From assembly GCA_964487285.1 (NCBI GenBank), contig CAZAPZ010000024.1, positions 1 through 19,364 of the forward strand: a stretch of DNA of 19,364 nt, written 5' to 3'. Shown one piece after another: positions 12,581 to 19,364 of this stretch. Origin of the DNA: CAZAPZ01 sp964487285. Lineage in GTDB: Bacteria > Campylobacterota_A > Desulfurellia > JAADFJ01. Numbering within the stretch: the first letter of the stretch is position 1; every line of letters starts with the position of its first letter. A program made the translations under genes and the position numbers. The notes under the pieces were generated by a model, which worked only from the letters and a program-made list of their open reading frames with translations, searched no databases and was not told the DNA's origin.

Positions 12581-15130
12581 TCATGGTTTATCCGGTCCCA
12601 AAATTGCTATAAGATATTTTGAGTTAAGCAGTTTTTTCAGAGTACTATTTATCTCTTTATTGGTTACAGCGGCAATTTTCTTATAATATTTTCGGTTATA
12701 TTGATAGCCAAGTCCGTACAACTCGTCTAAGGCATAATTTTGTGCCTGAGCAGAATTAGACAGCAATGATAACTTAAGATTTCCAACAAGATAATGTTTT
12801 GCCGCATCAATTCTTTTTTTACTCAAACCACTTTTTAACTTTAGCATCTCTTCATTTAGAAGTTTTAAACTCTGCTTCAAATTGCCTTTCCTAGTCGCAA
12901 GGTATATTACGAATGAACCTATATTTATTCCAGGTCTTAAAAATGATGTAACCGTGTATGCAACGGCATGTTTATCTCTTAAATCAGTAAAAAGTATGCC
13001 GCTTTGTCCCGCAAGCGCCGCTGAAATAATGTCAAGAACAGGATAAGTTTTTGATCTTATGCCTCCTGTAATCCAGCTATATGCAATATGAGATTGCAGA
13101 GCATTTTTATGGATATAGATTGGTCTGTATTTAGGCTTTACAATAAGAGGCGGATAACTTACAACTGCACTATTTTTCATATTTCTAAAAACGGCTTTTA
13201 CAAACTGCAACGCAGTTTTTGTACTTATATCTCCTACTATTGAAATTACCATATTTTTAGGTACTGCTATTTTTTTATAAAAATTTAGTAGATTACTTCT
13301 GCTGATTGCCTTAATGGTTTTAACATTTCCCAACATATTAAACGAATACGGGTAGTTGTTGTATATAGATCTGTTGACACTCTGAAAAAGAACGGTTGCA
13401 AGACGCTCATTTTCTCTCTTTATAGCGTCAAGCATCTCCTTTTTTGCTATCCTTATCTGATTATTAGGAAATTGCGGATGAAGCAGAAGATTGCCGAACA
13501 ACTTAAAATCGTTTTTAAAAAATCTTGAGAGAAAACTTCCGGATAGACCGATGCTGTTTCTTCCTGAAAATCCGCCTATAAAAGCTGCTGTTTTATCTAA
13601 CTTATTCAAAATCTCCGCTCTTTTCAATTTTTTTGAGCCACGCGTCAGCATAGCGGCGGTAAGATGGCTTATGCCTATCTTGCCAACTGGTTCAAGAAGC
13701 TGGCCGCCCTTAAATACAGCAACAACACTCACAGTTTCAGCGGAATGATTCTCTTTAATAATCACCCTTATACCGTTTTTTAAAACAAATTTATGAACCG
13801 CGGCAATTTTTCTGAGGCTCAGTTTTTTAAGTTCTTTGCCGTAAACAATCTGTTTTTTGTACAACGTGCCTACTGTAAGATGGAATGGATTTAGATATCT
13901 TCTTGCAACTTCTTTTATATCCGCCGGTGTCACAGATTTTAATCGTTTAACATATTGAGATTCAAAATTGAGCATATTCATTATCGCAAATTGGCCAAGC
14001 TGCATAGCTCTGCCGGGAATTGTACTGCGCTGATGTATAAAATCAGCAATGAGTGAAAGTTTTGCATCATTGAGTTCCTGTTTTGAAACTCCATCATCCT
14101 GTATTTTTCTTATCTGAGAAAGTATAATCGTATATACGGAAATGATATTTTTAGGTCCTGTCACTGCTTGAATAATAAATAAACCTGGATATAGAGGAGT
14201 CATTGCATAGGCATAAACAGAATCTGCCAGCGGACCGGTTTCTATTAGCGCTTTATTCAAACGGCTTGTATCCAATCCTCCCAAAATCTCTGCAAGCAGA
14301 TCAAGCTTTACACTGTCAGGATTTTTAATATTCGGTATCGGATATGATAAAAACAATCGATCCCTTTCCGATGCAGCATTTATATGAAAAAATTTGAAAC
14401 TATTAGGTTCTGCCGCAGGCCTTACATGAAATACCGGTGATCTTTTTAATTTTCCAAATATCTTTTGTATTCGCTTGACCATTGAAGCCGTATCAAAATC
14501 ACCTACCGCAACAACAACCATATTGTTGGGAACATACCATTTGTTATGATAGTTTAAGAGTTCTTTTCTATCGAATCTTTTTATATTGTCGGGATATCCG
14601 ATAGTAGGTCGTCCATATCTTTTTACTCCATAACTCTCATCTATCGCTGCATCGATAAATCTTCTCGAAGGTTCATCTTTATCCATGCGATACTCCTCAA
14701 GCACGGGTTTTTTCTCTTTGGCAAGTAAATCACTCCTAAATAGCGGCTCTATAACAGCATCTGCAAAAACAGGAAACACCTTTCCAAACTGCTCGGATGG
14801 AATAACGAAATGAAAAACCGTTTCAGATTTTGATGTGAAGGCGTTAATTGTTCCTCCGTTTTCTTCAACTATTTTTGCAAGTAAACCAGGTTTATAGCGC
14901 CTTGAGCCTCTAAATGTCATGTGTTCAATAACATGACTGATGCCGGCTTCTTTTTCAGATTCATCGGCACTGCCTACTTTCACCCATATACTTGCTGCCA
15001 CAACTTTACTTGAATGGTTTTCTTCGGTAACTATCTTGAGTCCGTTAGAAAGTGTGTGCAGTTGATAGGCATATGCCGAAGTTGAAAACAACCCGATAGC
15101 AAAAATTAACAAAAATTTTACAAACTTCAT
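12581..15130 (-). CDS. Secreted two-domain M16 (pitrilysin/insulinase-like) zinc peptidase
   Basis: A probable periplasmic or envelope zinc peptidase with 849 residues. A signal peptide is evident (about 1-21, MKFVKFLLIF then AYA). The first M16 unit (about 24-430) has the inverted zinc motif HVIEH (66-70) and the third ligand Glu in KPVLEEYRM (Glu146, 76 residues later), so it should be active. The second unit (about 440-849) aligns in layout but has HLTAAM where HxxEH would be, so it lacks zinc ligands, as in the non-catalytic halves of many M16 proteins. The length fits bacterial tandem M16 proteins. The ATG has AAGGGG about 9 nt upstream. No gene nearby identifies the substrate. Confidence 0.92.
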   Translation of the reverse strand: MKFVKFLLIFAIGLFSTSAYAYQLHTLSNGLKIVTEENHSSKVVAASIWVKVGSADESEKEAGISHVIEHMTFRGSRRYKPGLLAKIVEENGGTINAFTSKSETVFHFVIPSEQFGKVFPVFADAVIEPLFRSDLLAKEKKPVLEEYRMDKDEPSRRFIDAAIDESYGVKRYGRPTIGYPDNIKRFDRKELLNYHNKWYVPNNMVVVAVGDFDTASMVKRIQKIFGKLKRSPVFHVRPAAEPNSFKFFHINAASERDRLFLSYPIPNIKNPDSVKLDLLAEILGGLDTSRLNKALIETGPLADSVYAYAMTPLYPGLFIIQAVTGPKNIISVYTIILSQIRKIQDDGVSKQELNDAKLSLIADFIHQRSTIPGRAMQLGQFAIMNMLNFESQYVKRLKSVTPADIKEVARRYLNPFHLTVGTLYKKQIVYGKELKKLSLRKIAAVHKFVLKNGIRVIIKENHSAETVSVVAVFKGGQLLEPVGKIGISHLTAAMLTRGSKKLKRAEILNKLDKTAAFIGGFSGRNSIGLSGSFLSRFFKNDFKLFGNLLLHPQFPNNQIRIAKKEMLDAIKRENERLATVLFQSVNRSIYNNYPYSFNMLGNVKTIKAISRSNLLNFYKKIAVPKNMVISIVGDISTKTALQFVKAVFRNMKNSAVVSYPPLIVKPKYRPIYIHKNALQSHIAYSWITGGIRSKTYPVLDIISAALAGQSGILFTDLRDKHAVAYTVTSFLRPGINIGSFVIYLATRKGNLKQSLKLLNEEMLKLKSGLSKKRIDAAKHYLVGNLKLSLLSNSAQAQNYALDELYGLGYQYNRKYYKKIAAVTNKEINSTLKKLLNSKYLIAILGPDKP

Positions 15131-15187
15131 TTATAGTTCCCCTTCTTATATTTTATTAACTGACCTTACGCACCTAATATAGCCATT

Positions 15188-15216
15188 AGCATAGAGAAAA
15201 AAAGTATTAGATGCAA
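15188..15216 (-). promoter_or_regulatory. Candidate promoter of the M16 peptidase gene
   Basis: On the minus strand TTGCAT (15211-15216) and TATGCT (15188-15193) are 17 nt apart. Each differs from consensus at two or more positions. Initiation would be near 15181, about 50 nt before the peptidase ATG. Moderate support only. Confidence 0.35.
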
Positions 15217-15231
15217 GACGAATTCCTTTCT

Positions 15232-15314
15232 GCCACTGCGAGGCCGAAGGCTGCGGCAATATCTCTTTTTTCATTTAACATTCAACATTATCAAAAAACC
15301 CTTTTGTTTAAACG
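15232..15314 (+). repeat. Dispersed repeat, copy 2
   Basis: CCACTGCGAGGCCGAAGG through TTTTGTTTAAACG is clearly related to 12284-12374, with scattered substitutions and a few small indels. It carries the CACTGCGA-G-C-GAAGGCTGCGGCA-TCTCTTT signature. Unlike copy 1 it lacks an upstream inverted partner and continues into a 10-bp hairpin (15314-15339). Confidence 0.7.
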
Positions 15315-15339
15315 TTCTTTTTCCTTGATGAAAAAGAAC
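15314..15339. repeat. Perfect 10-bp hairpin next to repeat copy 2
   Basis: GTTCTTTTTC (15314-15323) and GAAAAAGAAC (15330-15339) pair perfectly around the loop CTTGAT. From memory, very similar CTTTTT-TTGATGAAAAAG hairpins are common intergenic repeats in various bacterial genomes; I cannot check this here. No T-run suggests termination. Confidence 0.6.
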
Positions 15340-15524
15340 TGAAAAAATTAGACTTCCTTGCACTTATACGCTACTATTACTGCTTAGAATTGCGTTGGAT
15401 GCGTAAGACAAAAAATACCATAGAAATAAAGCAGATAGGAGTAACATAGTTGCATTTACGCAAAATGGCGTAAAGAAAGCGTTGAACTTTGACCATTTAT
15501 GAATAACGAAAAAACGATAACTAC

Positions 15525-16328
15525 ATGATAGATGTTAAATCAACACTTTTTATTGTTGCTACACCCATCGGCAATCTCTCTGATATATCAGAAAGAGCTA
15601 TAAGTATATTAAAAGATGTTGATACGGTATTTGCCGAGCGGCCTAATTGGTCATTGAAGCTATTTAACCATTTTAATATACATAACCGTATTATGCAGTA
15701 TAGCGAGGCAACAAAAGATAGAGCTACAAAACTTGCTATAGCATTGCTTGAAAAAGGCAGCAATATAGCGTTGATATCAGATGCCGGCACTCCGGTTATA
15801 AGTGATCCCGGCAGCAGTCTCGTCGAAATTGTCAGAAACGCAGGTTACAAAAGTGCCGTTGTTCCAGGGCCATCGGCAATGACTGCCGTTGTTTCTATGT
15901 TTGGCACAAAAGCACCATTTCTGTTTTTAGGGTTTTTACCGAGAAAGCGGTCTGATATAATAAAGCTACTAGAAAAAGTAAAAGCATGCTCATATCCGGC
16001 AGTTTTTTATGAATCTCCGCATAGAATAATTGATACATTATCTATTATCAATGATGAATTTCCTGATGCGGAGCTATTTATTGGAAAGGAATTGACAAAA
16101 ATAAATGAAGCTTATTATAAAGGTAAGGCAGCTTTGATGATGGAAAAAATAGGCAACAATGTTAAAGGAGAATTTACAGGCATAATAAGTATTAAATCAA
16201 AGAAATCTTACGATGAAAAAGAAATTGCTATAAAACTCAGTGAGGAAAACATATCGGCAAGAGATGTTGCAAAATGCATGAAACTAATATATGGAACTAG
16301 GAAAAAGAAGGTGTATGAATGGATATAA
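15525..16328 (+). CDS. rsmI: 16S rRNA 2'-O-methyltransferase RsmI (C1402), variant motif
   Basis: A tetrapyrrole-methylase-fold enzyme that 2'-O-methylates C1402 in the ribosomal P-site region. The 267 residues include ATPIGN (12-17), LISDAGTPVISDPG (83-96), VVPGPSA (112-118), the FLGFLPRK region, YESPHR (162-167) and KELTK (188-192). The small C-terminal domain ends in KKKVYEWI. One departure: where the family has EDTR (usually AEDTRhTrkLL), this protein has AERPNWSLKLF (37-47), of equal length. That segment lies near the SAM site in the fold, so activity or substrate could differ. It is still the best assignment. The ATG has no Shine-Dalgarno sequence. The stop codon overlaps the prfA start by 10 nt. 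Confidence 0.88.
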   Translation: MIDVKSTLFIVATPIGNLSDISERAISILKDVDTVFAERPNWSLKLFNHFNIHNRIMQYSEATKDRATKLAIALLEKGSNIALISDAGTPVISDPGSSLVEIVRNAGYKSAVVPGPSAMTAVVSMFGTKAPFLFLGFLPRKRSDIIKLLEKVKACSYPAVFYESPHRIIDTLSIINDEFPDAELFIGKELTKINEAYYKGKAALMMEKIGNNVKGEFTGIISIKSKKSYDEKEIAIKLSEENISARDVAKCMKLIYGTRKKKVYEWI

Positions 16329-17356
16329 TGGAAGCTGTTTCAAGAGAGCTCGATAAATTAGAAGGAATTGCGAAAGAGATTTCTGCTGTCAGCTTTAAAG
16401 ATAAAAAAAAGGTACAAGCCCTGTATAGTAAGCAAAAACATCTTATGAATATCAAAGATGTTTTTGACAGCTACTTGGATAATTCCAAACAAATAGTAGA
16501 AAACGAAAAGCTGCTCAGCGATTTGGAGTTAAAAGAACTTGCTGCAGAAGAAATAAAATCTTTAAAGAAACAAAACGATATATTAAATAAAAAGCTCAAA
16601 CTGCTTCTTAAGCCAAAAAACCCCAATGAAAACAGAGATATCGTCGTTGAAATACGGGCAGGAGCAGGAGGCGCTGAAGCTTCATTATTTGTGGGAGATC
16701 TGTACAGAATGTATGATCGGTTTTCACAGAGCCACAATCTTAAAGTCGAACTCGTGAATAGTTCCGCACTTGAAGGCGGAGGTTTTAGAGAGATTGTTGC
16801 GTTTGTTAAGGGAAAAGAGGCATGGTCACTTTTTAGACATGAAATGGGTGTCCATAGAGTCCAGCGAATTCCTGTAACCGAATCTCAAGGAAGAATACAC
16901 ACATCTACCGCTACTGTTGCTGTTTTGCCTCAAGTTGACAGAGAAGAAGTGGACATAAAGCCGGATGATCTTAAAATTGATGTATATAGATCAAGTGGTC
17001 CGGGCGGTCAATGTGTTAATACCACCGATTCGGCGGTGAGAATTACGCATATTCCAACAGGTATCGTCGTTACCCAGCAGGATGAAAAATCACAGTTCAA
17101 AAATAAAGCTAAAGGAATGATGATTCTTCGTGCAAGGGTTGCGGCTCACTATAAAAAGATTGAAGACGATAAATTGGCAAAAGAACGTAAAAATCAAGTA
17201 CAAACAGGAGACAGATCATTTCGTATCAGAACATACAATTTCCCTCAAAACAGAGTTACCGATCACAGAATCGGGCTCACAATTTATCACCTTGCCGCAA
17301 TAATGGACGGAGGTCTTGATGAGATCGTAATTCCGCTTCAGATATCAAATATATAA
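16319..17356 (+). CDS. prfA: Peptide chain release factor 1 (RF1)
   Basis: Recognises UAA and UAG in the ribosomal A site and triggers peptide release. The 345 residues are about 10-15 fewer than the usual 355-360, mainly because the N-terminal helical domain is slightly short. The stop-codon tripeptide is PVT (185-187), the RF1 form of P-x-T and not the RF2 SPF. The catalytic GGQ lies at 229-231 in RSSGPGGQCVNTTDSAVR. EIRAGAGGAE (111-120) and TGDRSFRIRTYNFPQ are also conserved. An alternative ATG at 16328 would remove three residues. It overlaps rsmI by 10 nt, and 91 nt later lies prmC, whose product methylates the GGQ glutamine. Confidence 0.97.
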   Translation: MDIMEAVSRELDKLEGIAKEISAVSFKDKKKVQALYSKQKHLMNIKDVFDSYLDNSKQIVENEKLLSDLELKELAAEEIKSLKKQNDILNKKLKLLLKPKNPNENRDIVVEIRAGAGGAEASLFVGDLYRMYDRFSQSHNLKVELVNSSALEGGGFREIVAFVKGKEAWSLFRHEMGVHRVQRIPVTESQGRIHTSTATVAVLPQVDREEVDIKPDDLKIDVYRSSGPGGQCVNTTDSAVRITHIPTGIVVTQQDEKSQFKNKAKGMMILRARVAAHYKKIEDDKLAKERKNQVQTGDRSFRIRTYNFPQNRVTDHRIGLTIYHLAAIMDGGLDEIVIPLQISNI

Positions 17357-17447
17357 TGCTGTATAGACAAAGAAATTGCAATTGATTATTGGCGGAATTT
17401 TGATTCCTATCAACATATAAAAATAACTAAATAAACCATAAAACAGC

Positions 17448-18278
17448 ATGTTTTCAGAAACTGAAACTATAATAAGTGCTCTAAAAAAGGCATCTATATT
17501 GCTTTCGGAAAGCAAAACTTCCATGCTGGATGCAGATGTTTTACTCTCTTTTATTCTAAAAAAAGAGAGACCATGGCTAATAACACATTATGATTTTCCG
17601 TTAAAAGCCGCTTATATAAAAGCTTATGAAAAAGTTATTCTCAGGCGAAAAAACCATGAACCGGTAGCTTATATTACAAACATAAAGGAGTTTATGGGGC
17701 TTGATTTTTATGTTGATAGGTCGGTTTTGATTCCAAGACCTGAAACCGAAATTCTTGTTGAAGAAGCTATTGATATTATCAAATATAAGAATATTAGATC
17801 GGTTCTTGAAATTGGAACAGGATCGGGAGCTATAAGCTGTTCGTTGGCTTATTATTCAAATGCAAAACTCAGCATAGAAGCAATGGATATATCCGACTCG
17901 GCACTTTCCGTTGCAAAAAAAAACGCTTTTTCAACAGGAACGGCAAAAGATATCCGATTTTTCAAGGCTGATATATTTAATTTTAGACCACACAAAAAGT
18001 ACGATCTTATTCTTGCAAATCCTCCTTATGTAAAAGATTCTGAAATAATAGATGAACTGTTGTATGAACCCTTTCAAGCTCTATCGGGAGGTGAAAGCGG
18101 ACTAAATTTTATAAAAAAACTTTTGTATAAACTTTCAGAGCTGACGGATAACATCTGTCTGATGGAGATTGGAGACGGTCAGTATAACACCGTCAAACAA
18201 AACAGGCTGTTTGAAACAGAATTTATCATGGATCTTGCGGGAATAGAAAGGGTAGCATTTTTGAAAAAATCTTTTTAA
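17448..18278 (+). CDS. prmC: Release-factor glutamine N5-methyltransferase PrmC
   Basis: Methylates the glutamine of the GGQ motif in RF1 and RF2, raising release efficiency. The 276 residues are normal. The N-terminal helical domain (about 1-75) is followed by LIPRPETE (94-101), SAM-binding EIGTGSGAIS (121-130), MDISDSAL and the catalytic NPPYV (191-195), the signature of this family. The ATG at 17448 fits the family N terminus but has no Shine-Dalgarno sequence. The prfA-prmC pairing is common in bacteria. It is convergent with the patatin gene, with only 1 nt between the two stop codons. Confidence 0.96.
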   Translation: MFSETETIISALKKASILLSESKTSMLDADVLLSFILKKERPWLITHYDFPLKAAYIKAYEKVILRRKNHEPVAYITNIKEFMGLDFYVDRSVLIPRPETEILVEEAIDIIKYKNIRSVLEIGTGSGAISCSLAYYSNAKLSIEAMDISDSALSVAKKNAFSTGTAKDIRFFKADIFNFRPHKKYDLILANPPYVKDSEIIDELLYEPFQALSGGESGLNFIKKLLYKLSELTDNICLMEIGDGQYNTVKQNRLFETEFIMDLAGIERVAFLKKSF

Positions 18279-18279
18279 G

Positions 18280-19212
18280 TTACCGGTTTCTTTTTTTACT
18301 CCATATATTTTTTAATCCGTTAGCTATGCGTATGAATTTAGAATCTTTGCCTATCATAGCTTTTATATCCGGTATGACATTTTTTGCAGCCTGAGATCCT
18401 TTTGTTATGCACTGATCAACAGATTCAAAATCAGCCCAATTTATTCCGCCCACATCCGGCTTTATGGTAATATCGGAGTCCTTCGACATAAAAAGGGAGA
18501 GCGTGTCTTTGGTTATATCCGATGCCCTCATAAATATTTCCATCGCTGTTTTGAAAGTTTTATTTTCCGATAGATCTTCTTGTATGCTGGAGGTTATTAT
18601 AATATCAGCGTCTGCTTTTCGTGCTGCTGAAACAGGAACCTGATCCAACCATCCCCCATCACTTAAAAGCATCGAACCCATTTTAGTAGGAGGGAATACA
18701 CCTGGTATAGCAGACGATGCAGCCACCGCTTCTCTTAAAGAACCCTTGCTCAATATGACCTCTTTTGAAGATACAAGATCAACTGCAACGCATATAAAAG
18801 GAATTTTTGTCTCATCGAAGCTTATATTATCTATGAAATGATTGATATTGGATTGAAAATCATCTTTTGTAATAAATGATTCTTTTGTCAATGATTCTTC
18901 CAGCAGCAAACCTTTTTTTACAAAGGTACTTACAGTGTCAAATAAACCGTCCTGTTCACTTTTGCTTATCTGCTTAAAAAAACCCATTCGCAATTTCTTA
19001 AAAATAGGACCTGAAAAATAGCCCTTCATTTTCTCAATTGTTTCATCTATGCTGCCTGATGATGCGAAAGCAGCACCCACCAAAGCACCGATGCTGCATC
19101 CTACTATCAGATCAGGTATTATTCCGGCTTTAATGAGCGTATCTATTACACCTATATGTGCTATGCCTCTTCCTGCGCCGCCGCCAAGTACCAACGCAAC
19201 CTTTTTTGCCAT
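18280..19212 (-). CDS. Patatin-like phospholipase family protein (RssA/YchK-like)
   Basis: A probable acyl hydrolase of 310 residues with no signal peptide or membrane segment. The patatin fold is clear: oxyanion loop GGGAGRG (10-16), nucleophile motif GCSIG (38-42, Ser40), and DGG (185-187) giving the catalytic Asp185 of a Ser-Asp dyad. SSAIPGVFPP (166-175) is also typical. After residue about 230 the sequence is helical with a basic tail. The ATG has AGGGAG at a suitable distance. The native substrate (phospholipid or other ester) cannot be told from sequence. It lies 66 nt after the stop of a partial upstream gene on the same strand, so the two may form an operon. Confidence 0.92.
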   Translation of the reverse strand: MAKKVALVLGGGAGRGIAHIGVIDTLIKAGIIPDLIVGCSIGALVGAAFASSGSIDETIEKMKGYFSGPIFKKLRMGFFKQISKSEQDGLFDTVSTFVKKGLLLEESLTKESFITKDDFQSNINHFIDNISFDETKIPFICVAVDLVSSKEVILSKGSLREAVAASSAIPGVFPPTKMGSMLLSDGGWLDQVPVSAARKADADIIITSSIQEDLSENKTFKTAMEIFMRASDITKDTLSLFMSKDSDITIKPDVGGINWADFESVDQCITKGSQAAKNVIPDIKAMIGKDSKFIRIANGLKNIWSKKRNR

Positions 19213-19278
19213 AAAGTCTCCCTTAAATTAAACACAAGCTTTTAAGCATGCGGTATAATGAGACAACTGCATAAAATT

Positions 19279-19364
19279 CTATGTTTTATTTTCAACCGCA
19301 ATGATTATATCATCATCGATATCGGTAGTTCTTTTTAAAACTGTTCCTAAATAATCATCGCCAA
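19279..19364 (-). CDS. 3' end of an unrecognised gene, runs off the window
   Basis: On the minus strand an open frame from the window edge reads 27 codons (GDDYLGTVLK to IIIAVENKT) and stops at TAG (19279-19281). The composition, acidic and then a beta-like IIIAV stretch, looks like coding sequence. The 66-nt gap before the patatin ATG is normal for a gene pair. Too little is present to name a family. Confidence 0.55.
   Translation of the reverse strand, partial: GDDYLGTVLKRTTDIDDDIIIAVENKT

Larger units (their letters stand above)
15131..15524. other. Intergenic region between the M16 peptidase and rsmI genes
   Basis: This 394-nt divergent gap has no credible protein gene. It holds a candidate peptidase promoter (15188-15216), a dispersed repeat copy (15232-15314), a 10-bp hairpin (15314-15339) and a 7-bp inverted repeat TTTACGC/GCGTAAA (15455-15461 with 15468-15474) that could be an operator. 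A 9-codon ORF (15499-15528) ends in an ATGA overlap with the rsmI start but has no ribosome-binding site. I could not identify a convincing rsmI promoter. Confidence 0.6.

Noticed and set aside
12581..13860. Second M16 half as a degraded pseudogene
   Set aside because: It is open throughout and keeps the fold-like sequence pattern; catalytically dead C-terminal halves are usual in this family.
15499..15528. Nine-codon leader ORF overlapping the rsmI start (ATGA)
   Set aside because: No ribosome-binding site and trivial length; could easily be chance.
19254..19259. Perfect TATAAT on the plus strand
   Set aside because: No matching -35 at 16-18 nt and no plus-strand gene downstream; it faces the 3' end of a minus-strand gene.

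Overview
The window is an ordinary-looking stretch of an AT-rich (I estimate mid-30s % GC, not computed), Gram-negative-type bacterial chromosome. The signs are a signal-peptide-bearing Spy/CpxP-family periplasmic protein, a membrane histidine kinase paired with an NtrC-type sigma-54 activator, a secreted M16 peptidase and a patatin-like lipase. The gene order purH-purD-purE (here with purD and purE fused) and the abundance of sigma-54 regulators would fit a Desulfobacterota/deltaproteobacterial-type lineage. There is no rRNA here to test that, so the lineage is a guess.

Layout. 1-381: intergenic, with small inverted repeats and one doubtful 31-codon ORF. 382-4160 (minus): a ZraPSR-like envelope/metal-stress locus in the order periplasmic Met-rich LTxxQ protein, sensor kinase, sigma-54 response regulator. 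Between the first two lie a strong hairpin and an anti-Shine-Dalgarno-like hairpin loop. 4372-6598 (minus): murC overlapping an orphan OppD/DppD-type ABC ATPase. 6799-10645 (minus): a purine operon of HD-domain protein, purH and a purD-purE fusion. 10863-12188 (plus): queC and a class I SAM methyltransferase. 12189-12580: a palindromic repeat abutting tRNA-Leu(GAG). 12581-15130 (minus): a two-domain M16 peptidase. 15131-15524: a second copy of the repeat plus hairpins. 15525-18278 (plus): rsmI, prfA and prmC, which together modify the ribosomal decoding site, terminate translation at UAA/UAG and methylate the release factor. 18280-19212 (minus): a patatin-like lipase, preceded by the 3' end of an unrecognised gene that runs off the right edge.

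I found no phage, transposase, CRISPR array or obvious defence system. The points most worth a second look are the ZraPSR-like locus with its anti-SD-bearing 3' UTR, the PurD-PurE fusion, the RsmI-like protein lacking the usual EDTR motif, a 21-nt repeat inside purH that is read in two frames, and the pair of dispersed repeats, one ending at the tRNA 3' end.
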